A DNA stretch of 64,000 nucleotides, from the NCBI GenBank assembly GCA_963771005.1, contig CAVYRO010000010.1, positions 310,001 through 374,000 of the forward strand, read 5' to 3'. Position numbers and translations under genes: made by a program. Below, piece after piece: positions 9,981 through 19,630 of the stretch; within the stretch, counting starts at the first letter, position 1; the number at the start of each line of letters is the position of its first letter. Source of the stretch: DASQZK01 sp963771005. GTDB lineage: Bacteria > Bacteroidota > Bacteroidia > Bacteroidales > GCA-2748055. The notes below the pieces were generated by a model. That model saw only the letters and a list, made by a program, of their open reading frames with translations, was not told the DNA's origin and did not search any database.

Positions 9981-11561
9981 ATGGAAAAGAAAGTTGATTT
10001 TCTCGTCATCGGCTCAGGGCTGGCCGGGTTGAGCTTCGCCCTGAAGGTCGCGGCTTACGGTAAGGTATGTTTGATCACGAAGGCTAAACTTGAAGAAACC
10101 AACACCCGGTATGCCCAGGGCGGAATCGCAGCGGTTACCTACGCTCCCGATAATTATGAGAAGCATGTCAGGGATACCCTGATCGCAGGAGCGGGACTGT
10201 GCAATGAGGAAGTTGTCAGAATGGTGGTAAGGGAAGCACCGGAACAGATCACACAGCTCATCAACTGGGGTACCCATTTTGACCGGGAATCCAGCGGGAA
10301 ATATGACCTGGCGAGGGAAGGCGGGCATTCGGAACACCGCATCCTTCACTTTAAGGACCATACAGGGGAAGAGATCCAGCGTGCGCTTTCCGAAAGAGTA
10401 AGGTCACATGAGAATATCGAGATCCTTGAGGATCATTTCGCTGTAGATCTGATTACCCAGCATCACCTGGGACGGCTGGTCAAACGGTACTACCATGATA
10501 TCGAATGTTACGGGGCATATGTCCTCAATCTCAAAACGCATGAAATCATAAAGATCCTGTCGAGGGTCACCCTGCTGGCAGCGGGAGGTGCGGGTAACCT
10601 TTACCAGACTACCACCAACCCGGAGGTTGCCACAGGTGACGGTATCGCCATGGTCTACCGTGCCAAGGGTATCATCGATAATATGGAATTTGTCCAGTTT
10701 CACCCCACCTCACTCTATAACCCGGGTGAGCGTCCGTCCTTCCTGATTACAGAGGCAATGCGAGGGTTTGGGGGGATACTGAAGAACCAGTACGGCATTG
10801 AGTTTATGCAGCAATACGATGACAGGGGCAGCCTGGCTCCCAGGGACATCGTTGCAAGGGCCATTGACAATGAGATGAAGATTACGGGGCACGATTATGT
10901 GTACCTCGACTGCACCCACCTGGAAAGTGAGGGATTGAGGAGTCATTTTCCTAATATTAATGAGAAATGCAAAAGCCTCGGCATAGACATAACCAAAGAT
11001 ATGATCCCTGTGGTACCGGCTGCTCATTACCTGTGCGGGGGCGTGGTCGTGGATATGAATGGCAAAAGCTGGATCAACCGCCTCTATGCGGTGGGTGAGA
11101 CTTCAGGAACCGGGCTCCACGGGGCAAACCGCCTGGCCTCCAACTCACTTCTCGAGGCCATTGTATTTGCCGATAAAGCAGCTGCGCACTCCCTTGAAAA
11201 TATTGATAAATATAACATTCCAGCTTCCATACCGGAATGGAATGATGAAGGGACAACACATACGGAAGAAATGATCCTCATCACGCAGAATCTCAAGGAA
11301 GTACAGCAGATCATGACCAATTACGTAGGCATCGTCCGTTCGGAACTCCGTCTCACACGGGCTGCCGACAGGCTTGAGATCATTTTCAGAGAGACGGAAG
11401 ATCTCTACAGGCGTTCGAAACTATCGAAGGAACTTTGCGAGCTCAGGAATATTATTAACGTGGGATACCTCATCATCAAGATGGCCCAGTCACGGAAGGA
11501 AAGCAAGGGCCTGCACTATATGCTCGATCATCCCGGAACGCAGCTTAAAATAGAGAAGTAA
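9981..11561 (+). CDS. nadB: L-aspartate oxidase
   Basis: This flavoenzyme oxidises L-aspartate to iminoaspartate, the first step of NAD synthesis from aspartate. The 526-residue protein starts with an FAD-binding strand (FLVIGSGLAGLSFA, GxGxxG at 11-16). It carries the family segment NTRYAQGGIAAV, the active-site strand GGHSEHRILHFKDHTG, and SGTGLHGANRLASNSLLE in the FAD-capping region, then a helical C-terminal domain. The NadA and NadC partners are not in this window. It ends convergent to dusB. Confidence 0.95.
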   Translation: MEKKVDFLVIGSGLAGLSFALKVAAYGKVCLITKAKLEETNTRYAQGGIAAVTYAPDNYEKHVRDTLIAGAGLCNEEVVRMVVREAPEQITQLINWGTHFDRESSGKYDLAREGGHSEHRILHFKDHTGEEIQRALSERVRSHENIEILEDHFAVDLITQHHLGRLVKRYYHDIECYGAYVLNLKTHEIIKILSRVTLLAAGGAGNLYQTTTNPEVATGDGIAMVYRAKGIIDNMEFVQFHPTSLYNPGERPSFLITEAMRGFGGILKNQYGIEFMQQYDDRGSLAPRDIVARAIDNEMKITGHDYVYLDCTHLESEGLRSHFPNINEKCKSLGIDITKDMIPVVPAAHYLCGGVVVDMNGKSWINRLYAVGETSGTGLHGANRLASNSLLEAIVFADKAAAHSLENIDKYNIPASIPEWNDEGTTHTEEMILITQNLKEVQQIMTNYVGIVRSELRLTRAADRLEIIFRETEDLYRRSKLSKELCELRNIINVGYLIIKMAQSRKESKGLHYMLDHPGTQLKIEK

Positions 11562-11590
11562 TTAAGAATAAGATTGTTCCAGTTTATTTC

Positions 11591-11655
11591 AGATGGTTTG
11601 AAATGGTTTGAAATGGTTTAAACTCCAATCAACAAATCAACAAATCACTAAATTC
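11591..11655. repeat. Short dispersed intergenic repeat (copy 1)
   Basis: The nadB-dusB gap carries three tandem copies of a GGTTTGAAAT-like decamer followed by CAACAAATCA units and AAATTCTTCC. The same order of blocks recurs at about 29530, 49080 and, inverted, 51880. It overlaps the last codons of dusB by a few bases. The function is unknown. Confidence 0.7.
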
Positions 11656-12655
11656 TTCCGGATCCCAGCTCATACCTGTGTCCCCTGTATTGTTCACGGA
11701 TAATACCGAGAAGATCATAAATTTCATTTACATCTAGTGAGGTCAGTAACCTGAGACGGAGATCCCTGAAATTGGGCAATCCCTTGAAATAGTTGGACAG
11801 ATGCCTTCGCATTTCGAAGATGCCCACAGGTTCTCCCTTGCATTCGAGTGACTTCCGGAAATGCTTTTCAGCAATATCTACCTTTTCTTCGAGCAGAGGC
11901 TCAGGAAGGATCTCACCGGTTGTTAAATAATGGCGCACATCCCGGAAGATCCAGGGACGTCCCACGGCTGCCCTGCCGATCATGATGGCATCGACTCCAT
12001 ATTCCCGGAACATTTTACCTGCGATTTCCGGGCCGGTTATATCTCCGTTACCGATGACGGGTATATGGATCCTCGGATCATTTTTCACTTCGCCGATAAG
12101 GGTCCAGTCGGCATTGCCTTTGTACAACTGGGACCGGGTGCGACCGTGAATGGTTATGGCCTCAATGCCGAGATCCTGCAGCATAAGAGAAATATCCATG
12201 ATATTCTTATTGTTTTCATCCCATCCAAGCCTTGTTTTCACGGTGACGGGAAGGCCGGTGGCCCCGGTAACCGCACGGGACACTTCCATCATTAGTGGGA
12301 TATTGTTCAACATACCCGCCCCCGCGCCCCGACGGGCTATTTTGTTGACCGGGCATCCGTAATTGATGTCGATAAGATCGGGCCTGGCTTCAGTTGCCAA
12401 CTTTGTAGCCTCAGCCATTGACTCCGGAATATGTCCGTACAATTGAATTCCTATTGGCCTTTCGTAATCGAAAAGATCCAGCTTCTGTACACTTTTTTTA
12501 CCGTCGCGGATAAGGCCGTCGGAGGAGATGAATTCGGTGTATACCATGTCTGCCCCGAAATCCTTGCAGATATACCGGAAAGAGGGATCCGTGATATCCT
12601 CCATAGGTGCAAGAAAAACCGGCTTTTCTCCAAACTCAATATTGCGTATCTTCAC
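11648..12655 (-). CDS. dusB: tRNA-dihydrouridine synthase B
   Basis: This 335-residue TIM-barrel flavoprotein reduces uridines in tRNA. It has the FMN-site opening VFLAPMEDITDPSFR and the catalytic loop DINYGCPVNKI with the active cysteine at residue 101. The phosphate-binding segments HGRTRSQLYKGNADW and PVIGNGDI follow, then MIGRAAVGRPWIF, and finally a helical tRNA-binding domain. The neighbours give no further hint about which uridine it modifies. Confidence 0.95.
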   Translation of the reverse strand: MKIRNIEFGEKPVFLAPMEDITDPSFRYICKDFGADMVYTEFISSDGLIRDGKKSVQKLDLFDYERPIGIQLYGHIPESMAEATKLATEARPDLIDINYGCPVNKIARRGAGAGMLNNIPLMMEVSRAVTGATGLPVTVKTRLGWDENNKNIMDISLMLQDLGIEAITIHGRTRSQLYKGNADWTLIGEVKNDPRIHIPVIGNGDITGPEIAGKMFREYGVDAIMIGRAAVGRPWIFRDVRHYLTTGEILPEPLLEEKVDIAEKHFRKSLECKGEPVGIFEMRRHLSNYFKGLPNFRDLRLRLLTSLDVNEIYDLLGIIREQYRGHRYELGSGRI

Positions 12656-12673
12656 GACTGTTTATTTTCAGTG

Positions 12674-12681
12674 CAAAAATA
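12674..12681 (-). promoter_or_regulatory. Putative -7 element of dusB
   Basis: On the minus strand the sequence is TATTTTTG, a fit to TAnnTTTG, 18 bases upstream of the dusB start. The -33 half is not convincing. Confidence 0.35.
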
Positions 12682-12809
12682 TAAAATTACCGGCAAAGGC
12701 ATTGAATTAAGAAACAGGAACGGCTTCTTTCAACCCGGATGATCCCATAACATCCTTTAATTACGCCTGTTCCGGGGAAACAAAAACGATAAAAAAGGGT
12801 TATTGGTAA

Positions 12810-13745
12810 ATGATGAAAGGCTTTTTAAAGGATTATTCACCGGGATTGCAATTCCTGTTTTCCATGCTTGTTGTTATCGCAACGTGGCTTGTTTTCCAGA
12901 TCATAGCCCTTGTTGCAGGTATCTTCCTCTATGGAGTCGGGTTGAACGAAGTTACAAACGTGATCCTGAATCCGGATACATCTTTGGAAATCGCATTCTT
13001 AAAGTTTCTGCAGACGGTTATCTCCATTGGGATGTTTGGTGTTTCTTCCTTTGTCATCGCCTGGTTTGTGAGTGATGATGTTCCCGGCTACCTGGGGCTT
13101 TCGAAAACCCCGGAGACTGTCATCTTTCTCCTCACTGCCCTGCTCGTGCTGTTGTCCCTGCCCCTGAACAACTACCTGACCTGGTTTAACAGCCAGTTAT
13201 CTTTCGGAGGGAGGCTTCAATGGCTGCAGGATTATATTGTAGAGAAGGAAAGTGGGGTGAACGGAATGATGGAAAAATTCCTGGGCGTGAGAGGTACGGT
13301 GCCCCTTCTTGTAAATATTTTTGTTATTGCCATCGTTCCCGCCTTCTGTGAAGAATTATTGTTCAGGGGTGTGCTCCAGGGGCTTTTTGTAAAATGGGTG
13401 AAGAATGTCCATATCGGCATTTTGATCACAGCACTTGTCTTTGGCTTTTTTCATTTTCAGTTTCTCTCCCTCCTCCCCAGGTTCTATCTCGGCATCATTT
13501 TCGGCTACCTTTTTTACTGGTCAGGTTCCTTGTGGATTACGATATTTGCCCATTTTATAAATAATGCCACTGCCGTTTTCTTCTACTATTTTTTCTACCA
13601 GGGAATGACGGATGATTCGATGGATAAACTGGGTACCCCGGAAAGTCATCCTGTCTATGCCATGCTAAGTCTGACAGTGATCCTGGTGGTTATCGTTGTG
13701 ATCCGCAGCATAATCCGTGAAAACCGGATGGTCAGCCGAAATTGA
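12810..13745 (+). CDS. CPBP family intramembrane metalloprotease
   Basis: The 311-residue protein has about eight membrane segments and the Abi/CPBP (Rce1-like) motifs: EELLFR with glutamates 181-182 and arginine 186, FGFFHF with histidine 215, and AHFINN with histidine 248. These are the expected metal and catalytic residues, so it is probably an active intramembrane protease. Its substrate is unknown. Two adjacent ATGs (12810 and 12813) could each start it. Its 3' end overlaps the convergent gene by 14 bases. Confidence 0.85.
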   Translation: MMKGFLKDYSPGLQFLFSMLVVIATWLVFQIIALVAGIFLYGVGLNEVTNVILNPDTSLEIAFLKFLQTVISIGMFGVSSFVIAWFVSDDVPGYLGLSKTPETVIFLLTALLVLLSLPLNNYLTWFNSQLSFGGRLQWLQDYIVEKESGVNGMMEKFLGVRGTVPLLVNIFVIAIVPAFCEELLFRGVLQGLFVKWVKNVHIGILITALVFGFFHFQFLSLLPRFYLGIIFGYLFYWSGSLWITIFAHFINNATAVFFYYFFYQGMTDDSMDKLGTPESHPVYAMLSLTVILVVIVVIRSIIRENRMVSRN

Positions 13746-14463
13746 ATTGTGCCGGTTTCAGCAGGTTGATATTCCCGATCTCATTCCGGCGGAACACATA
13801 AACGATACCATAATCGGAGGCTTTCTGCCTTTTCAGGTCTTCCGGGAGATCCTTGTACGTATCCTCTATTTCGTTCCATAACAGCTGTATGAGCTGATCG
13901 GCGTACTCTCTTTTTCTGGAAAGGTTTTCCTGTGCGAAATTGGTTCTTTTTTTCAGGTTCAGCTGATGATTGTATGCCTCGATAAAGTTTTCATAATGCA
14001 CCTTTACCACTGCGATAGTGGGATTGGTGATCGGGGTCAACCCCTTTATCTTTCGCTGCTGCTCACCGTCGATAAGTTTCTGCCCCCATTCGATAACATC
14101 TTCTTCTGAATTCAGCGTTGGCATTTTCCGTTCATCTTCATCCAGCGAGAAATATGTCCGTGTTGTGGCCGGAAGTTCTCCGCGTGCAATGGCGAGATTC
14201 ACCACCTGGATGAAATGGGAGCAATAAACTTTGGCTTTCCTTAACTGTTTATGAAACATCTTATTCTTCTCCAACTGAAGATTGTAGGTGTTCTTTGATT
14301 CGGAGAGGAGGGTTTCGTAGGAAGGGATAAGCGCCTGGATCTTCTGGAAAGTGCTCTGACTGAAAGCCAGCTTGAAAGGAGGGAGGTCACGTCCTTTTTT
14401 TAGAGCGATGTTGAGAGCTTTGAACCTGGCACTGTCTGTGTTGGGCAATCTTCTGTAGGGCAT
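13732..14463 (-). CDS. Conserved hypothetical protein
   Basis: I do not recognise a named family. The 243-residue protein is hydrophilic, has no signal peptide or membrane segment, and looks mostly helical with many Lys, Glu and Gln residues. Notable segments are MPYRRLPNTDSARFKAL at the start, TRTYFSLDEDE in the middle, and an end rich in aromatics (YGIVYVFRRNEIGNINLL). Codon use resembles the neighbours, and the regular frame argues that it is real. It probably acts in the cytoplasm. Confidence 0.7.
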   Translation of the reverse strand: MPYRRLPNTDSARFKALNIALKKGRDLPPFKLAFSQSTFQKIQALIPSYETLLSESKNTYNLQLEKNKMFHKQLRKAKVYCSHFIQVVNLAIARGELPATTRTYFSLDEDERKMPTLNSEEDVIEWGQKLIDGEQQRKIKGLTPITNPTIAVVKVHYENFIEAYNHQLNLKKRTNFAQENLSRKREYADQLIQLLWNEIEDTYKDLPEDLKRQKASDYGIVYVFRRNEIGNINLLKPAQFNFG

Positions 14464-14639
14464 GTTAATAAAATGTTAAGAAATGTTAATAACCTGGCCT
14501 TCAATTGCGAATATAAAAAAAGAAAAAGTAAAACCAAGTCTATTCGCATCTTAATTGACTAAATTAAAATGAATCTGGTATTTCAGTACCCTGCTTTTGA
14601 CGGAATCTCCGGATATTCAGCCACAGGACCGATGGGAAA

Positions 14640-14671
14640 TTTGTGATATGTCAGATTCATTGATAAATTTG
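14640..14671 (+). promoter_or_regulatory. Bacteroidota-type promoter of the aminopeptidase P gene
   Basis: TTTG at 14640-14643 and TAAATTTG at 14664-14671 are separated by exactly 20 bases, which matches the -33/-7 consensus in full. The expected start of transcription is near 14677, giving a leader of about 30 bases before the ATG at 14706. Confidence 0.7.
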
Positions 14672-14705
14672 ATCTTATTTATTCTTATTCGTAAATAATT
14701 GAAAT

Positions 14706-16091
14706 ATGTTTGAAAAATCGGTTTATTTCCGTCGCAGGGAGGCCCTTCGCAGCAAAATAGGTCAAGGTCTGATCATATTCCCCGGCAATGAAGAAAGTGC
14801 AATGAATTACGCTTCCAATACCTACCCTTTCCGGCAGGACAGTTCATTCCTGTATTTTTTCGGACTGGATCATCCCGGATTTACGGGGGTTTGCGACGCC
14901 GACAAAGGCAGCGACAGGATATACGGTAATGATATTGACATCGATGATATCATCTGGATGGGAGATCAACCTTCGGTCAAAGTGATGGCTGAAAAAGCCG
15001 GAGTGGAGGAGACAGCGGAAAAAAGCAAACTCGGTGATGACATTCGCAAGGCACTGGAGCAGGGAAGAAAGGTGCACATCCTCCCTCCCTATCGCGGTGA
15101 CCAGGTCATTTTTCTTTCCGGTATTTTTGGTGTTACACCTGAAAAAGTGAGCGACTATGTCTCCATGGACCTGATCAAAGCCGTAATAGCCCTGCGGGAG
15201 ATAAAGGACGTTCATGAAATAAAAGAAATTGAGAAGGCCATTGATACAGCCTACCTGATGCATACGGCCGTAATGAAACTCGCCATTCCGGGTACATGGG
15301 AATATGAGATCGCCGGTGCCATCGAAGGTATTGCCCTGGCACATGGCGGACCTGTCTCTTTTCCTGTCATCCTGAGTATGGACGGACAAACGCTGCATAA
15401 TCATTACCATGGCAATCTGCTGAAGGAAGGCCGGCTGGTGATCACGGATGCCGGCTGTGAGACTCCCCTGCATTATGCTTCGGATATCACCCGCACAGTT
15501 CCGGTAGGGCAAAAATTTAATAACCGGCAGAAGGAGATCTATGACATCGTTCTCCGGTCAAACATGGAGGCCATAAAGGAAGTCAAACCCGGAAGAACAA
15601 ATTTTGACGTTCATATGAGGTCGGCTACGGTGATCGCTGAAGGGTTGAAAGATCTGGGACTGATGAGGGGAAATATTGAAGAAGCTGTAAGTCGCGGAGC
15701 CCATGCCCTGTTTTTTCCCCACGGAGTAGGTCATATGCTGGGGCTCGACGTCCACGATATGGAAGGACTCGGTGAAGACAATGTTGGATACAATGCAGAT
15801 ATAAAACGAAGCGATCAGTTTGGAACGGCCTATCTCCGGCTGGGAAAAGAGCTTAAGGAAGGATTTGTGATCACTATCGAACCGGGTATTTACTTCATTC
15901 CCGCGCTTATCGATATGTGGAAGTCCCAGCAAAAATTCCCGGAATATATCAATTATGCTGAGGTTGAAAAATACCGCGATTTCGGGGGCGTCCGTATCGA
16001 AGATGATATCCTGGTAACGAAGAGCGGTTACCGCGTCCTGGGTAAGCCCATACCAAAAACTGTGAAGGAAATTGAGAATTTTAAGATCTGA
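14706..16091 (+). CDS. Xaa-Pro aminopeptidase (M24, aminopeptidase P)
   Basis: This 461-residue cytoplasmic metallopeptidase removes the first residue from peptides with proline in second position. An AMP_N domain (about 1-150) precedes the pita-bread catalytic domain. The metal ligands are visible in VITDAGCE, YASDITRTVP, HGVGHMLGLDVHD, ITIEPGIYF and VRIEDDILV, so the site is intact. It starts at an ATG behind a full consensus promoter and ends 7 bases before the convergent sdhB. A paralogue lies at 19631. Confidence 0.92.
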   Translation: MFEKSVYFRRREALRSKIGQGLIIFPGNEESAMNYASNTYPFRQDSSFLYFFGLDHPGFTGVCDADKGSDRIYGNDIDIDDIIWMGDQPSVKVMAEKAGVEETAEKSKLGDDIRKALEQGRKVHILPPYRGDQVIFLSGIFGVTPEKVSDYVSMDLIKAVIALREIKDVHEIKEIEKAIDTAYLMHTAVMKLAIPGTWEYEIAGAIEGIALAHGGPVSFPVILSMDGQTLHNHYHGNLLKEGRLVITDAGCETPLHYASDITRTVPVGQKFNNRQKEIYDIVLRSNMEAIKEVKPGRTNFDVHMRSATVIAEGLKDLGLMRGNIEEAVSRGAHALFFPHGVGHMLGLDVHDMEGLGEDNVGYNADIKRSDQFGTAYLRLGKELKEGFVITIEPGIYFIPALIDMWKSQQKFPEYINYAEVEKYRDFGGVRIEDDILVTKSGYRVLGKPIPKTVKEIENFKI

Positions 16092-16098
16092 TCCGTCG

Positions 16099-16836
16099 CT
16101 ATAATTTCATTTTCAGGTATTGCCGGTTCATCCGTGCTATATTCGACATGCTTATACCTTTGGGACATTCGGCTTCACAAGCTCCGGTATTAGTGCAGTT
16201 TCCGAAACCCAGTTCATCCATTTTTGCGACCATGGCGGCAACCCTTTGCTTGGCTTCAACCCTTCCCTGGGGCAGGAGCGCATATTGGGATATTTTGGCC
16301 GAAACAAAGAGCATGGCCGAGGCATTTTTACAAGCAGCCACGCAGGCTCCGCAACCAATGCAGGTAGCTGCATCGAAGGACAGGTCTGCGGAGATCTTGT
16401 CGACAGGGATGCTGTTGGCATCAGGGGCATTACCCGTATTTACCGAAACGTAGCCTCCTTCTTTAATGATCTCATCAAAGGCGCGCCGGTTTACGATGAG
16501 GTCCTTGATCACGGGGAAGGGCCGTGCTCTCCAGGGCTCAATAATGATGGTATCCCCGTCGCTGAATTTCCGCATATGGAGCTGGCAGACCGTGATCTTT
16601 TCATCAGGACCATGGGGCCTGCCGTTTATATACAGGCTGCAACATCCGCAGATCCCCTCGCGACAGTCATGATCGAATGCCACCGGCTCCTGTTCTTTCA
16701 TGATCAGTTCCTCATTCAGTACATCGAGCATCTCGAGGAAGGAGCTGTCGGGTGAGATATTTTTAATTTCATAGCTGACAAATTTTCCCTTCGAGCGGGA
16801 ATCCTTCTGCCGCCATATTTTGAGTTTCAGATCCAT
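16099..16836 (-). CDS. sdhB: Succinate dehydrogenase/fumarate reductase iron-sulfur subunit
   Basis: The 245-residue subunit passes electrons between the flavoprotein and the membrane anchor. The [2Fe-2S] site is CREGICGCC (58-66) with a later Cys in ITVCQLH. The second and third clusters use CIGCGACVAACKN and CTNTGACEAECPKG. The long insertion between the last two Cys groups is common in Bacteroidota. It is the last gene of the sdhC-sdhA-sdhB operon. Whether the complex runs as succinate dehydrogenase or fumarate reductase cannot be decided here. Confidence 0.95.
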   Translation of the reverse strand: MDLKLKIWRQKDSRSKGKFVSYEIKNISPDSSFLEMLDVLNEELIMKEQEPVAFDHDCREGICGCCSLYINGRPHGPDEKITVCQLHMRKFSDGDTIIIEPWRARPFPVIKDLIVNRRAFDEIIKEGGYVSVNTGNAPDANSIPVDKISADLSFDAATCIGCGACVAACKNASAMLFVSAKISQYALLPQGRVEAKQRVAAMVAKMDELGFGNCTNTGACEAECPKGISMSNIARMNRQYLKMKL

Positions 16837-16862
16837 GATATGTCTCTTTTCAATTTTTTGTT

Positions 16863-18800
16863 CTACTTGTAGTTTCTCTGTTTGAGCTCGATGTTCTCGA
16901 AGGCCAGGTCCTCCCTGTGCATTTCCGGTTTTTGACCTTCACCCTTATATTCCCAGGCAGCGACATAGGCATAATCGGTATCGTTACGAAGGGCTTCGCC
17001 TTCCGGAGTCTGGTATTCCTCCCTGAAATGTCCTCCGCAGGATTCTTCCCGTTGAAGGGCATCCATGGCGATCAGCTCGCCGGCTTCCAGAAAATCGGCC
17101 ACGCGTGCAGCTTTCTCAAGCTCCGGATTGAGTTCATCCATTCCTCCGGGGACTTTGACATCCTTCCAGAATTCATTCCTCAGTTCACGGATCATCGTGA
17201 TGGCCTCCTTAAGCCCCTTCTCATTTCTTGCCATGCCCACATGGTCCCACATGATTTTCCCGAGACGTTTATGGAAGCTGTCGACGGTATGTTTCCCATT
17301 CACGGCCAGGAGACGTTCGAATTTCTCCCTTACCTTTTTTTCAGCTTCAGTAAATTCCGGAAGATCGACAGGCATGGGCTTGGTGGCGATATCACCGGCC
17401 AGGTAATTCTGGATGGTATACGGGAGTACGAAATACCCGTCAGCAAGCCCTTGCATAAGGGCCGAAGCACCCAGCCTGTTTGCCCCGTGGTCGGAGAAAT
17501 TGGCTTCCCCGATGGAAAAGAGGCCCGGGATTGTGGTCATCAGTTCATAATTAACCCAGAGACCCCCCATGGCATAATGGATGGCAGGGTAGATCATCAT
17601 CGGTGTCTCGTACGGGTTATCGTCAACGATCTTCTCATACATCTGGAAGAGGTTCCCGTATTTGGCTTCGATGGCATCCCTTCCCTGGCTGGCGATGGCG
17701 TCTTTGAAATCGAGGTAAACGGCGAGCCCGGTTCCTACGCCGTACCCTGCATCGCATCTTTCCTTGGCGGCTCTGGAGGCCACATCGCGGGGTACAAGAT
17801 TACCGAATGCGGGATACCGCCTTTCAAGGTAGTAATCCCTGTCTTTTTCAGGAATGTCATTGGCCTTCAGTTCTCCCCGTCGCACTTTTTCCGCATCCTC
17901 CTTTTTTGCAGGTACCCAGATCCGGCCGTCATTGCGGAGGCTTTCGCTCATCAGTGTCAGTTTCGACTGGTAATCACCATGCACCGGGATGCAGGTGGGA
18001 TGGATCTGCACGAAGCTGGGATTTCCGAAAAAAGCTCCTCTCTTATAACTCTGCCAGGCAGCACTGACATTGGCTCCCATGGCCATGGTGGAGAGGTAAT
18101 ATGTATTTCCGTATCCGCCGGAAGCGACGACGACGGCATGTGCAAAATGTTTTTCAATTTTCCCGGTGATCAGGTCACGCGTGATGATCCCCCTGGCCTT
18201 CCCGTCGATGAGGACGAGATCGTGCATTTCGGTCCGCGGGAAAATTTTCACCATGCCTTTTTTGACCTGCCGCATCAGGGCGCCGTATGCCCCGAGAAGG
18301 AGCTGCTGTCCGGTTTGTCCCCGGGCATAGAAAGTCCTTGAGACCTGTGCGCCTCCGAAAGAACGGTTCACGAGATATCCGCCATAATCCCTGGCAAAAG
18401 GGACGCCCTGAGCCACACATTGGTCAATAATATTATTACTCACCTGGGCAAGCCTGTAAACGTTCGCCTCCCGTGAGCGGTAGTCGCCTCCTTTTATGGT
18501 GTCATAAAAGAGACGGTATACGCTGTCGCCGTCATTCTGGTAGTTTTTGGCGGCATTGATCCCTCCCTGTGCGGCAATGCTGTGCGCCCGTCTGGGGCTG
18601 TCCTGGTAACAGAAACTTTTCACGTTAAAACCGAGCTCTCCCAGACTGGCAGCAGCCGAAGCCCCTGCAAGACCTGTCCCGATCACGATTACATCCAGCT
18701 TTTTCTTGTTGTTTGGGTTGACAAGCTTCTGGTTAGCTATGAAATTTGTCCATTTATCGGCCAGGGGGCCATCGGGAACATTTGAACTGAGTTTGACCAT
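16863..18800 (-). CDS. sdhA: Succinate dehydrogenase/fumarate reductase flavoprotein subunit
   Basis: The 645-residue catalytic subunit binds FAD covalently and interconverts succinate and fumarate. It shows VIGTGLAGASAAASLGELG for FAD, the histidine segment RRAHSIAAQGGINAAKNY for covalent flavin attachment, FVQIHPTCIP in the active site and NRLGASALMQGLADGYF near the capping domain. This is the long form found with single-chain cytochrome b anchors. It lies between sdhC and sdhB with short gaps. Confidence 0.96.
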   Translation of the reverse strand: MVKLSSNVPDGPLADKWTNFIANQKLVNPNNKKKLDVIVIGTGLAGASAAASLGELGFNVKSFCYQDSPRRAHSIAAQGGINAAKNYQNDGDSVYRLFYDTIKGGDYRSREANVYRLAQVSNNIIDQCVAQGVPFARDYGGYLVNRSFGGAQVSRTFYARGQTGQQLLLGAYGALMRQVKKGMVKIFPRTEMHDLVLIDGKARGIITRDLITGKIEKHFAHAVVVASGGYGNTYYLSTMAMGANVSAAWQSYKRGAFFGNPSFVQIHPTCIPVHGDYQSKLTLMSESLRNDGRIWVPAKKEDAEKVRRGELKANDIPEKDRDYYLERRYPAFGNLVPRDVASRAAKERCDAGYGVGTGLAVYLDFKDAIASQGRDAIEAKYGNLFQMYEKIVDDNPYETPMMIYPAIHYAMGGLWVNYELMTTIPGLFSIGEANFSDHGANRLGASALMQGLADGYFVLPYTIQNYLAGDIATKPMPVDLPEFTEAEKKVREKFERLLAVNGKHTVDSFHKRLGKIMWDHVGMARNEKGLKEAITMIRELRNEFWKDVKVPGGMDELNPELEKAARVADFLEAGELIAMDALQREESCGGHFREEYQTPEGEALRNDTDYAYVAAWEYKGEGQKPEMHREDLAFENIELKQRNYK

Positions 18801-18823
18801 ATCGGGATTGCTTATATTTTCAG

Positions 18824-19495
18824 TTATCGGGTGAAAAAAATGATTATGGGTATTGCAATGAAACCGGCAACAACCACTACGGTGTAAACAGCGCCAATGG
18901 TTTTAATGACAGGCGCATAATCGAGGCTGTTTAATCCGAGGGTTTGGAAAGAGGATTGAAAGCCGTGCAGGAGATGAAATCCCAGGAAAAGAAAACAGGC
19001 AATATTGAAGATCACATATCCGGGCATGCTGAATTTTGTGAGCACCAGGGATGCCAGATCATGATAGGGTTTTTCATTATAGTAGACTGTGGACACATCA
19101 CCGTAAAATTTCGCCCTGAAATAAAAATCGGAAAGATGAATGACCAGGAACACGAGGACAACGACGGCTGTATGGATCATAAATTTTGAGAAAAAGGACG
19201 TCTGGGAATAATTTTCAACCTTATACCTTACCGGGCGGGAGGTCCAGTTCTGGATCTGTACGATAATGCCGTAGATGGAATGCAGAAATAATGCGGCAAA
19301 GAGAACGACCTCAAATATTTTGATAAGGATGTTGGTCGCCATAAAATGTGCTGCCACATTGAAATACTGCGTATCGGTAAACAAGACCAGCAACGAGTTT
19401 ATGCCCAGATGGACGAGAAGAAACACGATCAAAAAGAGTCCTAACGCCGCCATCAAAACCTTTTTTCCGATAGAAGAGGTGAAAAAGCTGCCCAT
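18824..19495 (-). CDS. sdhC: Succinate dehydrogenase cytochrome b subunit (b558 type)
   Basis: The 223-residue membrane anchor has five hydrophobic segments, the form that alone holds haem b and exchanges electrons with quinone. Candidate haem-ligand histidines are in FLLVHLG, FLHSIYG, LVIHLSDF and FHLLHGFQS. It begins MGSFFTSSIGKKVLMAALG, as typical Bacteroidota SdhC proteins do. It is the first gene of the operon. Confidence 0.93.
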   Translation of the reverse strand: MGSFFTSSIGKKVLMAALGLFLIVFLLVHLGINSLLVLFTDTQYFNVAAHFMATNILIKIFEVVLFAALFLHSIYGIIVQIQNWTSRPVRYKVENYSQTSFFSKFMIHTAVVVLVFLVIHLSDFYFRAKFYGDVSTVYYNEKPYHDLASLVLTKFSMPGYVIFNIACFLFLGFHLLHGFQSSFQTLGLNSLDYAPVIKTIGAVYTVVVVAGFIAIPIIIFFTR

Positions 19496-19553
19496 AAGAT
19501 TATATTTGAAGTAGGTTATTTAAAGAGCAAATCATATCTTGGCTTAAAAATAG

Positions 19554-19561
19554 CAAATATA
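19554..19561 (-). promoter_or_regulatory. Putative -7 element of the sdhCAB operon
   Basis: On the minus strand TATATTTG matches TAnnTTTG, 58 bases upstream of the sdhC start. No clear -33 TTTG lies at the expected distance. This AT-rich gap is shared with the divergent aminopeptidase gene. Confidence 0.35.
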
Positions 19562-19630
19562 TAATTAAAGGGGTTGTTTCGTGCACCTGTTTTGCAGTTT
19601 AAAAGATATCTAAAAAGAAAATTTCGGATA

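Noticed and set aside
16917..18341. 474-residue open frame antisense to sdhA
   Set aside because: It is a shadow of a clearly identified gene and has no protein-like motifs.
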